A stretch of 64,000 nucleotides of DNA, taken from contig NZ_AUIK01000020.1 in assembly GCF_000423665.1 (NCBI RefSeq), positions 62,001 to 126,000 of the forward strand, in the 5' to 3' direction. This stretch comes from Solirubrobacter soli DSM 22325 (GTDB taxonomy: Bacteria; Actinomycetota; Thermoleophilia; Solirubrobacterales; Solirubrobacteraceae). Under the pieces are notes generated by a model. That model worked only from the letters and a program-made list of their open reading frames with translations. It had not been told where the DNA came from and ran no database searches. The first letter of the stretch is position 1. The number at the start of each line of letters is the position of its first letter. Below, piece after piece: positions 25,103 through 33,457 of the stretch. The translations under genes and the position numbers were made by a program.

Positions 25103-26226
25103 TTCGCCAGCGCCGCCTTGATCTGGGGCTTGGTCAGGTGGCTGGAGAGGAACGCGTCACCGGACAGCGTCGGGTCACAGGTGACCTTGTTGGGCTGGCC
25201 GGAGATCGAGTCCTCGAACGCCTTCTGCGGGACCTCGGTGGAGTCCGGGACCTTCCCGCCCGTCGCCTTGGCCACCGCGAACTGCACCGCGGTGCGCGAC
25301 ATCCAGTTCTGCGAGTCGACCGTGAACAGCTTGAAGTCCGGGTTGGAGGACTGCTGCTTATCCCATGCGCAGGCGAGGACGTTGGCGTCCTCGGTGGCCA
25401 CCGCCGGGATCTTGCGGTTGGCCTGATCGAACGCGCCGAACGAGCTCGCCAGTGCCGCGCCGAAGTCGGTCGTGATGGCATCGATCTGGGGGTACTTGGC
25501 GAGCACCGCGGTGACGACCTTCTGCGTCTCGGCAGGGTCCCAGTTGGTGACGTAGTAGGGCGTCGTACCGATGAACTTGATCCCCGGGCTGCCGGCGATC
25601 GCCTGCTTCATCCCCTCGAACTCGGCCAGGCTCTGCGAGTTCGCCGGCGGGCCGCCGAGGTTGATCACGTTCCCCTTGCCGTTGAGCGCCTTGACCAGCC
25701 AGTCGCCCCACAACTTCCCGGCCTGCGTGAAGTCGGTCGAGATGAAGTAGTCGTAGTCCTTCCCGGGGGTGCCGCCGGGGTCCACCCGGTAAGGCACCGT
25801 GACGACGCCGGCCTGATGCGCCTGGCGCAGCGAAGGCAGGATCGCCTTGCCGGCGTCGGGGAAGACGACGAGCGCGTTCACGCCCTGGGCGACGAGGCCC
25901 TTGATGTCACTGATCGCCTTCTGCGTGTTGCCCTGGCCGTCGGTGTAGATGTACTTCGTCACGCTCGGACACTTCTTGGCCTCGTCCTGGGCCTCCGCCG
26001 AGGTGATCCGCCGCCAGTTGTTCGCGCCGAACCCGTCGGCCAGAGCGAGCGTGATCTTCTTGGACCCGCACCAAGACGGCGCCCCGGCGACCGGCTTGCC
26101 GGCAGCTGCCGAAGCGTCTCCACCACCGCCGTCGCCCCCGCACGCCGCGACGCCGATCGCGAGCGCCGCGGCGCCGATGGCGAACCACGCCGCGCTGCCG
26201 CGGCGGAACTGCGCAAAGACGCTCAT
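25099..26226 (-). CDS. Sugar-type ABC substrate-binding lipoprotein
   Basis: A 375-residue protein from ATG 26226 with AGGAG upstream. A signal peptide ends in a lipobox GVAAC near residue 30, so the mature protein is a lipid-anchored exported binding protein. The periplasmic-binding type 1 fold shows in TLALADGFGANNWRR, GLVAQGVNALVVFPDAGKA, PYRVDPGG and AITTDFGAALASSFGA. It belongs to the ribose/xylose/autoinducer-2 class. The ligand is not predictable. It lies between permease 26261 and the fused ATPase-permease in one operon. Confidence 0.92.
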   Translation of the reverse strand: MSVFAQFRRGSAAWFAIGAAALAIGVAACGGDGGGGDASAAAGKPVAGAPSWCGSKKITLALADGFGANNWRRITSAEAQDEAKKCPSVTKYIYTDGQGNTQKAISDIKGLVAQGVNALVVFPDAGKAILPSLRQAHQAGVVTVPYRVDPGGTPGKDYDYFISTDFTQAGKLWGDWLVKALNGKGNVINLGGPPANSQSLAEFEGMKQAIAGSPGIKFIGTTPYYVTNWDPAETQKVVTAVLAKYPQIDAITTDFGAALASSFGAFDQANRKIPAVATEDANVLACAWDKQQSSNPDFKLFTVDSQNWMSRTAVQFAVAKATGGKVPDSTEVPQKAFEDSISGQPNKVTCDPTLSGDAFLSSHLTKPQIKAALAK

Positions 26227-26260
26227 GCTTGCTCTCTCCTCGATTGCATTCCGGCTTGAC

Positions 26261-27352
26261 CTAGTCCTGCGTCGCGAGCCCGGGGCGGTGAGACCGCCAC
26301 TCCGTGAGGCGCTGGCGAACGCGAGACCACGGGACGCTGTAGATCGCGATCCCGACCACAAGAGCGAACGCCTGGACCAGGCTCTGAAGCGCCTCGCTGA
26401 CGCCCGAGGTGAGCAGGAACTGGTCCAGTTGCGTCAGAAACAGCGCGGCGATCGCGCTGGCGGCGACATCACCGCGGCCGCCCAGCAGCGACGTACCGCC
26501 GAGGACCACCGCGGCCACCGACGGGAGCAGGTAGCTGTCCCCCTGAAAGGCGCTGGGCGTCGACACGACGCCGGCCAGCAGCACGCCCGCGCAGCAGTAC
26601 AGCAGCGTCGCCCCGACGTAGGCGCTGAGTTTGTAGCGGCGGACGACCAGGCCGGCCGCCCGCGCGCCCGTGTTGCTGGCACCGACGCCCTCGAAACGTC
26701 GGCCGGCGACCGTCCGCTTGACCACGAACGCGACCAGCAGCGTGACCGCGACCGCGATCGGCACCGTGATCGGGACGCCCAGGACGCGGTCGCTGGCGAA
26801 GTTGCGCAGAGCGTCGGTCGTGGTGCGGGGCGTACCGCCCGAGATCTGCAGCACGGCGCCGTAGAGCAACGCGTTCATGCCGAGCGTCGTGACGATCGCG
26901 GTGATCCCGACGCGGCTCACGAGCAGCCCGGTGATCACCCCGGCGACGAGCGCCGCGCCGAACGCGAGCAGCAGCGCCACCACGACCTTGCCCGAGTCCC
27001 CGTTCGGGTAGCGCGTCATGATCACGACGGTCAACGAGATCATCCCCGGCACCGACAGGTCGATGCCACCCTGCTGGATGACCAACGTCTGACCGACCGC
27101 GACGATCGCGAGGATCGCCGCGAACGGGAGCATCCCCAGCAACGAGCTGTGACGCACGCTCTCGGGCTCGACGATCAGGCTCACGAGGAACAGCAGCACG
27201 GTCGCAGCGACGATCCCGGCCGCCCCGCCGATGCGGATTCGCGTCCGGGCTCGCGGCGCGGACACCTGGTGAGGGACCGGCGCCGCGCGTGCCGGCTCGG
27301 CCACTGGTGTGCTCGAGCTGGGACTGGAACTGCCGGGGATATCGGGGCTCAT
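26261..27352 (-). CDS. Ribose-type ABC importer permease
   Basis: A 363-residue membrane protein with a Pro/Ser-rich cytoplasmic N-tail of about 40 residues, then about ten helices. The RbsC family marker GQTLVIQQGGIDLSVPGM lies near residue 88, and GGTSLLGGRGDVAASAIAAL near the end. It is the first gene of the importer operon, about 60 nt after a predicted promoter, and 34 bp before the binding-protein gene. Confidence 0.92.
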   Translation of the reverse strand: MSPDIPGSSSPSSSTPVAEPARAAPVPHQVSAPRARTRIRIGGAAGIVAATVLLFLVSLIVEPESVRHSSLLGMLPFAAILAIVAVGQTLVIQQGGIDLSVPGMISLTVVIMTRYPNGDSGKVVVALLLAFGAALVAGVITGLLVSRVGITAIVTTLGMNALLYGAVLQISGGTPRTTTDALRNFASDRVLGVPITVPIAVAVTLLVAFVVKRTVAGRRFEGVGASNTGARAAGLVVRRYKLSAYVGATLLYCCAGVLLAGVVSTPSAFQGDSYLLPSVAAVVLGGTSLLGGRGDVAASAIAALFLTQLDQFLLTSGVSEALQSLVQAFALVVGIAIYSVPWSRVRQRLTEWRSHRPGLATQD

Positions 27353-27419
27353 CCGCTCATTCCTCCGCTCGCCGCGCGTGCTCGCCGTTCGAGCCAGCCG
27401 CGTCGGCCACAGTTCAGCA

Positions 27420-27448
27420 TTACTACACAGCTACTGCGGTCGTGTCAA
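27420..27448 (-). promoter_or_regulatory. Promoter of the ABC importer operon
   Basis: On the minus strand TTGACA (27448-27443), 17-bp spacer, TAGTAA (27425-27420) followed by T. Transcription would start about 60 nt before the permease ATG at 27352. This is the best -35/-10 pair I found in the window. Confidence 0.65.
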
Positions 27449-27545
27449 GTCTCAGCAGACGATTGGAATCGACGGTTCTCGGCCGTGCAGCGGAGTTCCG
27501 AGAGCTATCCGTCAATCCGGGATGGACGAGCGTCGTTCAAGCGAG

Positions 27546-28433
27546 CTACACGAGCTGCGGCAGCGTCTTGCGCTGTCCCGCGTCCTGTTGCAGCTTGGCC
27601 ACAAGGACCGCGAAATCGAGTTCGCCGAGCCCGGCGCCGATGCACGCGCGCAGAAGTTGCTGGACCGTCGCGGCGATCGGGACCGGCACACCCGCCGCGT
27701 CCGCGCAGTCCAGCACCAGGCCGAGATCCTTGTGCATCAGCCGAGCGGCGAACGTGGTGCTGTAGTCGTCGGCGATCAGGGGTTCTGCCTTGTACTTGGC
27801 GAACGGCGAACCGACCACCGAACCGCCGATCACCTCGAGCATCTGCCCGCGGTCGAGCCCGTGCCCCTCGCCCATGACCAGCGCCTCGGCCAAGAGCTGC
27901 ATCGTGCCGGCGACCATCAGATTGAGCGCGAGCTTCATGACCCGCGCCTCCTCGCCGGCACCCAGATGGAGCACGGTCGGGCCGATGGCATCGAGCACGG
28001 GCCGCACCGCGGTGAATGCGTCGTGATCGCCCGAGGCGAGGATCACGAGCCGGCCAGCAGCGACGACGCCGGGATTGCCGCTCACGGGCGCGCGCACATA
28101 CGCGACCCCGGCCTGCGCGATGCGCTCTGCCACGCGCGTCGACGAAGTCACGTCGATGGTCGACATGTCGATCACGACGTTGGGCGGTGACGGCGCCGCA
28201 AGCACCTCGCCCAGAACCGTCTCGACGGCTGGGCCGTCGGACAACATCGACACGCAGACGTCGACTCCGGCGCAGGCCGCTGCGGGTGTTCGAGCGACCT
28301 GTACACCGCGTTCCGCGAACTCGCGCCCGGGCCCGGGCGAGCGGTTGTACACCGTGAGGCCAAACCCGGCCGCCTCCAGGCGCCGTGCGATCGGCGCGCC
28401 CATCGCGCCGAGGCCGAGCACTGCGACGTTCAT
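27546..28433 (-). CDS. 3-hydroxyisobutyrate dehydrogenase-family (beta-hydroxyacid) oxidoreductase
   Basis: A 295-residue protein from ATG 28433 with GGAGG 5 nt upstream. The N-terminal Rossmann motif is VLGLGAMGAPIARRLEAAG. The substrate-binding motif is VRAPVSGNPGVVAAGRL near residue 117 (family DAPVSGG). The catalytic Lys lies in EARVMKLALNLM near 165, and KDLGLVLDCADA near 235. Relatives reduce or oxidise 2-hydroxy-3-oxopropionate, 3-hydroxyisobutyrate or related beta-hydroxyacids with NAD(P). It is divergent from the dehydrogenase at 28515 across a shared operator region. Confidence 0.92.
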   Translation of the reverse strand: MNVAVLGLGAMGAPIARRLEAAGFGLTVYNRSPGPGREFAERGVQVARTPAAACAGVDVCVSMLSDGPAVETVLGEVLAAPSPPNVVIDMSTIDVTSSTRVAERIAQAGVAYVRAPVSGNPGVVAAGRLVILASGDHDAFTAVRPVLDAIGPTVLHLGAGEEARVMKLALNLMVAGTMQLLAEALVMGEGHGLDRGQMLEVIGGSVVGSPFAKYKAEPLIADDYSTTFAARLMHKDLGLVLDCADAAGVPVPIAATVQQLLRACIGAGLGELDFAVLVAKLQQDAGQRKTLPQLV

Positions 28434-28459
28434 CAAGTCCTCCGCCGTTGCGTTCAGCT

Positions 28460-28497
28460 CGACTGTACAGTATACGTAGATGCCGACTGAACAGTCG
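28460..28497. promoter_or_regulatory. Paired palindromic operator between divergent dehydrogenase genes
   Basis: CGACTGTACAGT (28460-28471) and CGACTGAACAGT (28484-28495, extended by CG) are near-identical 12-mers spaced 24 bp apart. Each is palindromic around ACTG-(T/A)A-CAGT. Both lie in the 80-bp gap between divergent start codons 28433 and 28515. One of the nearby XRE-cupin regulators is the obvious candidate binder. Confidence 0.55.
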
Positions 28498-28514
28498 CTC
28501 GACGAGGAGAGAAG

Positions 28515-29498
28515 ATGAAGGCCTTGGTGTTCGAAGCCCCGCATCGCGCGGCGGTAGCCGAGATCGACGCGCCCGAGATCGGACCCGATGAAGTCCTTAT
28601 CCGCTCGCGCGCCGTCGGCATCTGCCACTCCGACTTCGAGCTCTTCGAAGGTCGCTACATCATCCCGATCTCCTACCCGATCATCCCCGGGCACGAGTGG
28701 GCCGGAGAGGTCGTCGAGGTCGGCTCGGCCGTGAACGACCTGCGTCCCGGTGATGCCGTCGTCGGCGAGTGCGTCGTCGGCCCGGGCGGGCGCGATCACT
28801 TCGGCTTCTCCATCAGCGGGGCCGACGCCGACTACTTCAAGGCTCGCGCAGAGTGGCTGCACCGCCTGCCCGAGGAGATCGATTACCGCACGGGAGCGCT
28901 CGTCGAGCCGTTCTCGGTCGCCTACAACGCGGTCCTGACCGCGGGTGGGATGGATGCGAGTGACACGGTCGCCGTGATCGGCGGCGGCCCGATCGGCCTG
29001 CTGTGCGTGCTCGCCGCGTCAGCGAGCAATGCGCGCGTCGTGCTGATCGAGCCGCAGGCGACGCGTCGCGAGCGAGCGCTGACGCTGGGTGCGCGCGCCA
29101 CGCTCGACCCGACCGCCGACGATTTCGAGGAAGCCGTCGCCGAGGTCACCCAGGGACGGGGCTTCGACGTCGTCCTCGAGGCCGCCGGCGTGCCCGCGGC
29201 GATGGCGAACGCGCTGCAACTCGCCGGCCACGGAGCGCGCATCGTCTACGTCGGGATCGACGTGGGCTCGAGCGCCCCCGCGCAACTCGGTCTGATCCAG
29301 TCCAAGGCGCTGCGCATCCAGGGTGTCATCGGCTCGCCCGGCGTCTGGCCGAAGACGATCCGGTTCCTGGCGAGCGGCGTCGTCGATCCGACGCCGATCG
29401 TGACCGCCGCGTTCCCGCTCGATCGCGGCCTGGAGGCGCTCGCCGCCGCGCGCGACACAAGCGCCAACGTCAAGGTCCACATCGAGCCAGGCGCTTAG
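28515..29498 (+). CDS. Medium-chain zinc-type dehydrogenase lacking the structural-zinc lobe
   Basis: A 327-residue MDR enzyme from ATG 28515 with GAGGAG upstream. Catalytic-zinc motifs are GICHSDFELF near residue 37 and IIPGHEWAGEVV near 61. The nucleotide site is AVIGGGPIGLLCVL near 155. The four-Cys structural-zinc lobe is absent: the region reads GECVVGPGGRDHFGFS. It resembles threonine or sorbitol dehydrogenase-like enzymes without structural zinc. Probably a catabolic dehydrogenase for the transported compound. Confidence 0.88.
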   Translation: MKALVFEAPHRAAVAEIDAPEIGPDEVLIRSRAVGICHSDFELFEGRYIIPISYPIIPGHEWAGEVVEVGSAVNDLRPGDAVVGECVVGPGGRDHFGFSISGADADYFKARAEWLHRLPEEIDYRTGALVEPFSVAYNAVLTAGGMDASDTVAVIGGGPIGLLCVLAASASNARVVLIEPQATRRERALTLGARATLDPTADDFEEAVAEVTQGRGFDVVLEAAGVPAAMANALQLAGHGARIVYVGIDVGSSAPAQLGLIQSKALRIQGVIGSPGVWPKTIRFLASGVVDPTPIVTAAFPLDRGLEALAAARDTSANVKVHIEPGA

Positions 29499-29530
29499 CC
29501 ATCCTCGACCAGCCCCTAGGATCCCGGGCA

Positions 29531-30214
29531 GTGCCCGCCCGGGACCCAGCATCGCTGCCCTCGCCACTCGACCAGACGGGCGACCGCCTCCGCGAGCGCC
29601 GGCAGGAACTCCGGATGTCCGCCCGCGAGCTGGCGCGCCGCGTGTCGCTCTCACCCAGCCTGATCTCGCAGATCGAGCGGGGAAACTCTGTGCCCTCCGT
29701 CGCGACGCTGTACGCGATCGTGTCCGAACTCGGTCTGTCGCTCGACGAGTTGTTCTCGCTCACCGGCAACGGCGATCACCCGCCCGCACCGGTCGCGCCG
29801 CGGCCGAACCCGGTGGTGCGGGAGGACGAGCGCGAGAGCTTGAAACTGGCCTCCGGGGTGCGCTGGCAGCGGTTGACCCCGGCGACAGACCCGCGCGCCG
29901 ATTTCCACTTCCTCATCTACGAGCCGGGCGGGGCGTCGTGCGAGGAGGGTGTACTCGTGCGTCACTCGGGCCATGAGTACGGCCACGTGATCAGTGGCCG
30001 GCTCGCGGTCACGATCGGTTTCGATACGTATCGGCTCGGCCCGGGGGACTCGATCTCGTTCGAGTCGGCCCAGCCGCACCGGCTCGCCACCATCGGGGAC
30101 GAGCCGGTGCACGCGGTGTGGGTCGTTGTCGGGCGCCTGGAGCCCTACGGCACGTTCGACAGCGCTGGGATGGCCGACTCCTCGGCCTCGTCGACCAGCG
30201 GGCCGACGTCGTAG
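29531..30214 (+). CDS. XRE-family regulator with C-terminal cupin sensor, copy 2
   Basis: A 227-residue protein from GTG 29531. A TAGGAT element ends 8 nt before the start, predicting a nearly leaderless mRNA. Its N-terminal HTH (MSARELARRVSLSPSLISQI) and cupin half (HSGHEYGHVISGRLAVTIGF, then DSISFESAQPHRLATIGD) align with 21823-22563 over the whole length. The last 70 bp overlap the 3' end of the convergent hydrolase gene, so antisense interaction is possible. Confidence 0.9.
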   Translation: MPARDPASLPSPLDQTGDRLRERRQELRMSARELARRVSLSPSLISQIERGNSVPSVATLYAIVSELGLSLDELFSLTGNGDHPPAPVAPRPNPVVREDERESLKLASGVRWQRLTPATDPRADFHFLIYEPGGASCEEGVLVRHSGHEYGHVISGRLAVTIGFDTYRLGPGDSISFESAQPHRLATIGDEPVHAVWVVVGRLEPYGTFDSAGMADSSASSTSGPTS

Positions 30215-31605
30215 GGCTGAATCCAGCCGTCGGACACCGCGTCGTTGACCGCGCGGGTGAACTTGCGCACGTAGATGTCGTGCGTCGGGTACAGCGACGC
30301 CAGGGTCGCCGCGTCGTAGGGCTGCTTGTTGCCCGCCAGCGTGCACGTCCCGACGCCGGTGTTGCCCTCGCCCTTCTGCGCGCCGGTCGGAACCACGATC
30401 TGCGGGAGGCGAACGCCGCCCTTCGTGATCCCCAGCTCGTTGCGGACGTAGTCGGTCGCCGTGCCGTTGGTCTGCACCTGCAGCAGCGGCGGTGTTGCCG
30501 GCTTGCGACCGTTGACGATCCAGCGCCCGATCGCGTCGAACGCCGTGTCGACGAGATCGCTGACATGGACGTCGTTCATCTGCTCAGGGCAGGTGTTGTA
30601 CTGCAGCGGCGGGTTGGCGAAGGGCCACTCGCGGAACGCCTGGATGCGCATCAGCGCCTCCTCCTCGGCGTTGAAGTGCGAGGTGCCGGCGGCCTCCCAG
30701 AGGCGGAACGAGTCCGAGTTGGCCTGGCGCGCCAACACGTAGCGAGGCTGGCCATTGCGGACGACGTCCGACTCCGACTCGAGCGTCAGCACCTTCGCCG
30801 GGACGTCCGCGCGGATCAGCGTCGGCGAGGGGACCGGGATGCCCGGCGCGAGGTCGGCGCCGCCCGCCGAGCGGCTGTGGATCAACAGGGCGTCGAACAG
30901 CTGATCGCGCGGCTGAATGGCGTCCGCGTACGTCACCAGACGCGACGCCGATTGCGAGTCTCCATACGCGACCGTCTCACGCGGATGCCCGCCCGCGAGC
31001 GGATCGACCTTGCGACCGTTCAGTACGCCTTGCGCCACCTGGGAGAAGATGTCGTAGGAGTACTGGTCGCCCGGATGCGTCAGGGTCCCGTAGCGGTCCG
31101 GATCCCACGCGATCAACCCCGTGGGCGATGTCACAGTGATCGCCTGCGCGGTCACGCCGACGTAGATCGAGCCGCTCTTGAGCAGTTCGTTGTGGCCGAA
31201 GATCCAGCCGACGTCCAGGTCGCGACCGGTCGTCGCGTTCATCCACTCGAACACGACGGTGCCGTTGAAGCGGCTCATGTCGATCGGACGTCGGACGATG
31301 ATGCGGGTCTTGTAGGGCGCCGTCGTGGACGGCTTCACCTGCCACCGGCCTTCACTACCCAGCGTGCCGACGGGCGCGTACGCCCGCGCGGTCCCGGAGA
31401 CGAAGAACTCCTGCTCGGTGTACCCGTGCGAGCGCAGGTCGACCGACGACGACGTGTACGGGATGCCGTGCGTCCCGTCGAGCGAGCGTGGCGTTTTCAC
31501 GGGGCCGCTGATGGCCGGCGACGGGACGATTGCGGCCTGTGCGGCGCCGGCGATCGACAGCGTCGCGGCCAGCGCGACGGCGGCGAACATGCAGCGCGGG
31601 CTCAT
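30145..31605 (-). CDS. Secreted alpha/beta-hydrolase-domain protein A
   Basis: A 486-residue protein from ATG 31605 (ATGA overlap with the previous gene). A signal peptide (MFAAVALAATLSIAGAAQA) precedes an alpha/beta hydrolase domain of the type often annotated only as alpha/beta hydrolase domain-containing protein. The probable nucleophile Ser is in VAYGDSQSASRLV near residue 225; an acid and His (SHFNAEEEA region) follow. It is about 35% similar to its neighbour 31602-33125 and probably arose by duplication. Substrates may be extracellular esters or lactones; none is identifiable. Confidence 0.82.
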   Translation of the reverse strand: MSPRCMFAAVALAATLSIAGAAQAAIVPSPAISGPVKTPRSLDGTHGIPYTSSSVDLRSHGYTEQEFFVSGTARAYAPVGTLGSEGRWQVKPSTTAPYKTRIIVRRPIDMSRFNGTVVFEWMNATTGRDLDVGWIFGHNELLKSGSIYVGVTAQAITVTSPTGLIAWDPDRYGTLTHPGDQYSYDIFSQVAQGVLNGRKVDPLAGGHPRETVAYGDSQSASRLVTYADAIQPRDQLFDALLIHSRSAGGADLAPGIPVPSPTLIRADVPAKVLTLESESDVVRNGQPRYVLARQANSDSFRLWEAAGTSHFNAEEEALMRIQAFREWPFANPPLQYNTCPEQMNDVHVSDLVDTAFDAIGRWIVNGRKPATPPLLQVQTNGTATDYVRNELGITKGGVRLPQIVVPTGAQKGEGNTGVGTCTLAGNKQPYDAATLASLYPTHDIYVRKFTRAVNDAVSDGWIQPYDVGPLVDEAEESAIPALSNVP

Positions 31606-33125
31606 GGGACGTCCGCCCGCGCGGCTTCGGCCACGGCCTCGACGGCGTCGGCGGGCAGCAGCCACCCCTCACGGACAAGCTGGGCGGCGCGCAGCGTGAC
31701 CTTGAGGACGTAGACGCCGTGCGTCGGGTAGAGCGCCTTCAGCTTCTGGTGGCTGAACGCCTCCTGATGTCCCACGCTCGAGTTGCTGCAGAACCCGGCG
31801 TCACCGGGCAACGGAGCGTTCGTGTCGAAGTACGTCGCGGTCGGAACGTCCAATCCGATCGAACGCACACCTCCGAGCTCGTTCCCGTTGGCGTCCTTCG
31901 CCGTCGTACCGTCCGCGTTGAGACGGATGCGCTGCGCGTGCGGCGGTGACCAGCGCGGATCAGTCGTCCAGCGCTCGAGGTTCTCGAGCGCGACGCCCCA
32001 TTGCTGCCGGAACGGGAACGCGTTCATCGGGTGCTGGCACCGGAACGGGTACATCGTTGCCCCGAACGACGTGTTCTTGAGCTGCAGGAACGTCGGGAAC
32101 TGGTCAGGATGGGTCGCCGCGTCGGCGTGCGCCGGGCCGGCGACCTCCCACGTCCGGTAGCGATCCGCGGGCGCGTCGCTGTCGGGCCGCTGCTGCGAAG
32201 CGGGCTCGGGATGGCTGTGGAGCTTGATCACCGGTACGCCCGGTGGGATCACCTTCTGGCGCGGGTCGGTAGCGGGGATCGCGGGCGCCGTCGAGTTGAT
32301 GCGCGGGTAGCCGCTCGGCTCGCCGACGATGTAGCCGTCGACGATCGGGCCGCCGCCGGGCATCCGCATCACGCGGGAGAAATCGTTGACCCAGATCTGC
32401 ACGATCGCTCCGGCGCCCGACCACCCTGACATCAGCATTCGCCGGACTGGATAGCCGGCGAGCGGGCTCGTCGGGCCGCCGGACTTGATCAGCTTGCCGA
32501 CCTGTGCGATCACGTCCCAGTTCAGGCCGTCCTCGGGGTAGTTGATCGACGCGTACCGGATCGGGTCGTACTCCTTCGCCAGCCCGACGCTCGACGTCAG
32601 CGGACCGCCGCGGCTGGTCGTGATCCGCACCCACGCGTCGCCGTCGCGCATCATCTTGTCGTGGTTCCACGCCCACACCTGCGTGTCCACGCCGAACTGC
32701 GGATGGCTCATCTCGTACTGGACGGTGCCGCTGAACCGATGCGGGTTCTTCGGCCGGCGGACCAGGATCAGTGTCGTGTACGGGACGTTCGGCGTCTTGA
32801 CCTGGAGCGTCTGGCCCGACGCGTCGTACTCGTAGACGTTGGCGTTGCCGGAGACGAAGTACTCCTCTTCGACGTACCCGTTGCGGGCGAGATCGACCGA
32901 CTCGGCTGCGCCCGGCAACTGTGCCGTCCCGATCGGGATGGACGTTGCGGTCCGCGGGATCGGCCCCTGCAGCGTCGGAGTCGTGGGCACCGTCGGTACC
33001 GCCGGGGCCGCAACGGCCACCCCCGGCATCACGAGCAGGACCAGTGAGAGACCCGCGACCGCTCCGCGGCGGCGCGCGACACGAGGAAGCGCGTCGACAA
33101 ACGTCGACGTCGGACGACTGAACAC
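31602..33125 (-). CDS. Secreted alpha/beta-hydrolase-domain protein B
   Basis: A 507-residue protein from GTG 33125 with GGGGAG upstream. It has a basic N-terminus, a hydrophobic helix and an Ala-rich cleavage region (GVAVAAPAVP near residue 40). The nucleophile elbow MLMSGWSGAGAIV near 215 is a standard GxSxG, unlike the GDSQS of its neighbour. AGPAHADAATH could carry the catalytic His. The promoter at 33207-33236 probably drives both hydrolase genes. Confidence 0.82.
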   Translation of the reverse strand: MFSRPTSTFVDALPRVARRRGAVAGLSLVLLVMPGVAVAAPAVPTVPTTPTLQGPIPRTATSIPIGTAQLPGAAESVDLARNGYVEEEYFVSGNANVYEYDASGQTLQVKTPNVPYTTLILVRRPKNPHRFSGTVQYEMSHPQFGVDTQVWAWNHDKMMRDGDAWVRITTSRGGPLTSSVGLAKEYDPIRYASINYPEDGLNWDVIAQVGKLIKSGGPTSPLAGYPVRRMLMSGWSGAGAIVQIWVNDFSRVMRMPGGGPIVDGYIVGEPSGYPRINSTAPAIPATDPRQKVIPPGVPVIKLHSHPEPASQQRPDSDAPADRYRTWEVAGPAHADAATHPDQFPTFLQLKNTSFGATMYPFRCQHPMNAFPFRQQWGVALENLERWTTDPRWSPPHAQRIRLNADGTTAKDANGNELGGVRSIGLDVPTATYFDTNAPLPGDAGFCSNSSVGHQEAFSHQKLKALYPTHGVYVLKVTLRAAQLVREGWLLPADAVEAVAEAARADVP

Positions 33126-33457
33126 ATCTCTCCCCTCTTCAGGACGCAGACGCGCCTCACGGAGACCGGGCGAGGCGCCTACGACCGCATGGTTAAGACG
33201 TACTGGACACTAGTCCGATCTGAGCGCGCGTGTCAAGCGAAAATGAACGCGGAGCGCACACATCGAGGTGCACGGTGTTCACTTCTGGACAACACGCCAG
33301 CTGACCTTGTTGCGGTCACGCCTCTGCCGAGGAGGCTTCTAGCCCGCGAACGCGACCGCGGCGCACACCTGAGCCTGCTCGATCGGGTGCTTCACCGCGA
33401 GAGCCTTAGTCGACTCCACCCTCATACGAGGGGTCGCATCGGGCGAAACGGCTTGAA
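33126..33457. other. Intergenic region upstream of the secreted hydrolases
   Basis: It contains the hydrolase promoter (33207-33236). A minus-strand open stretch at 33339-33422 encodes 28 residues starting MRVESTKALAVKHPIEQ that looks protein-like but matches nothing I recognise, possibly a gene fragment. Nothing else is evident. Confidence 0.5.
33207..33236 (-). promoter_or_regulatory. Promoter of the secreted hydrolase pair
   Basis: On the minus strand TTGACA (33236-33231), 18-bp spacer, TAGTGT (33212-33207), about 75 nt before the GTG at 33125. The 9-mer TACTGGACA (33201-33209) also occurs at 20369-20377 in another TTGACA promoter. Confidence 0.55.

Noticed and set aside
33339-33422. 28-residue minus-strand peptide as a small gene
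   Set aside because: Protein-like but with no ribosome-binding site, partner or family match; noted only as a possible fragment.
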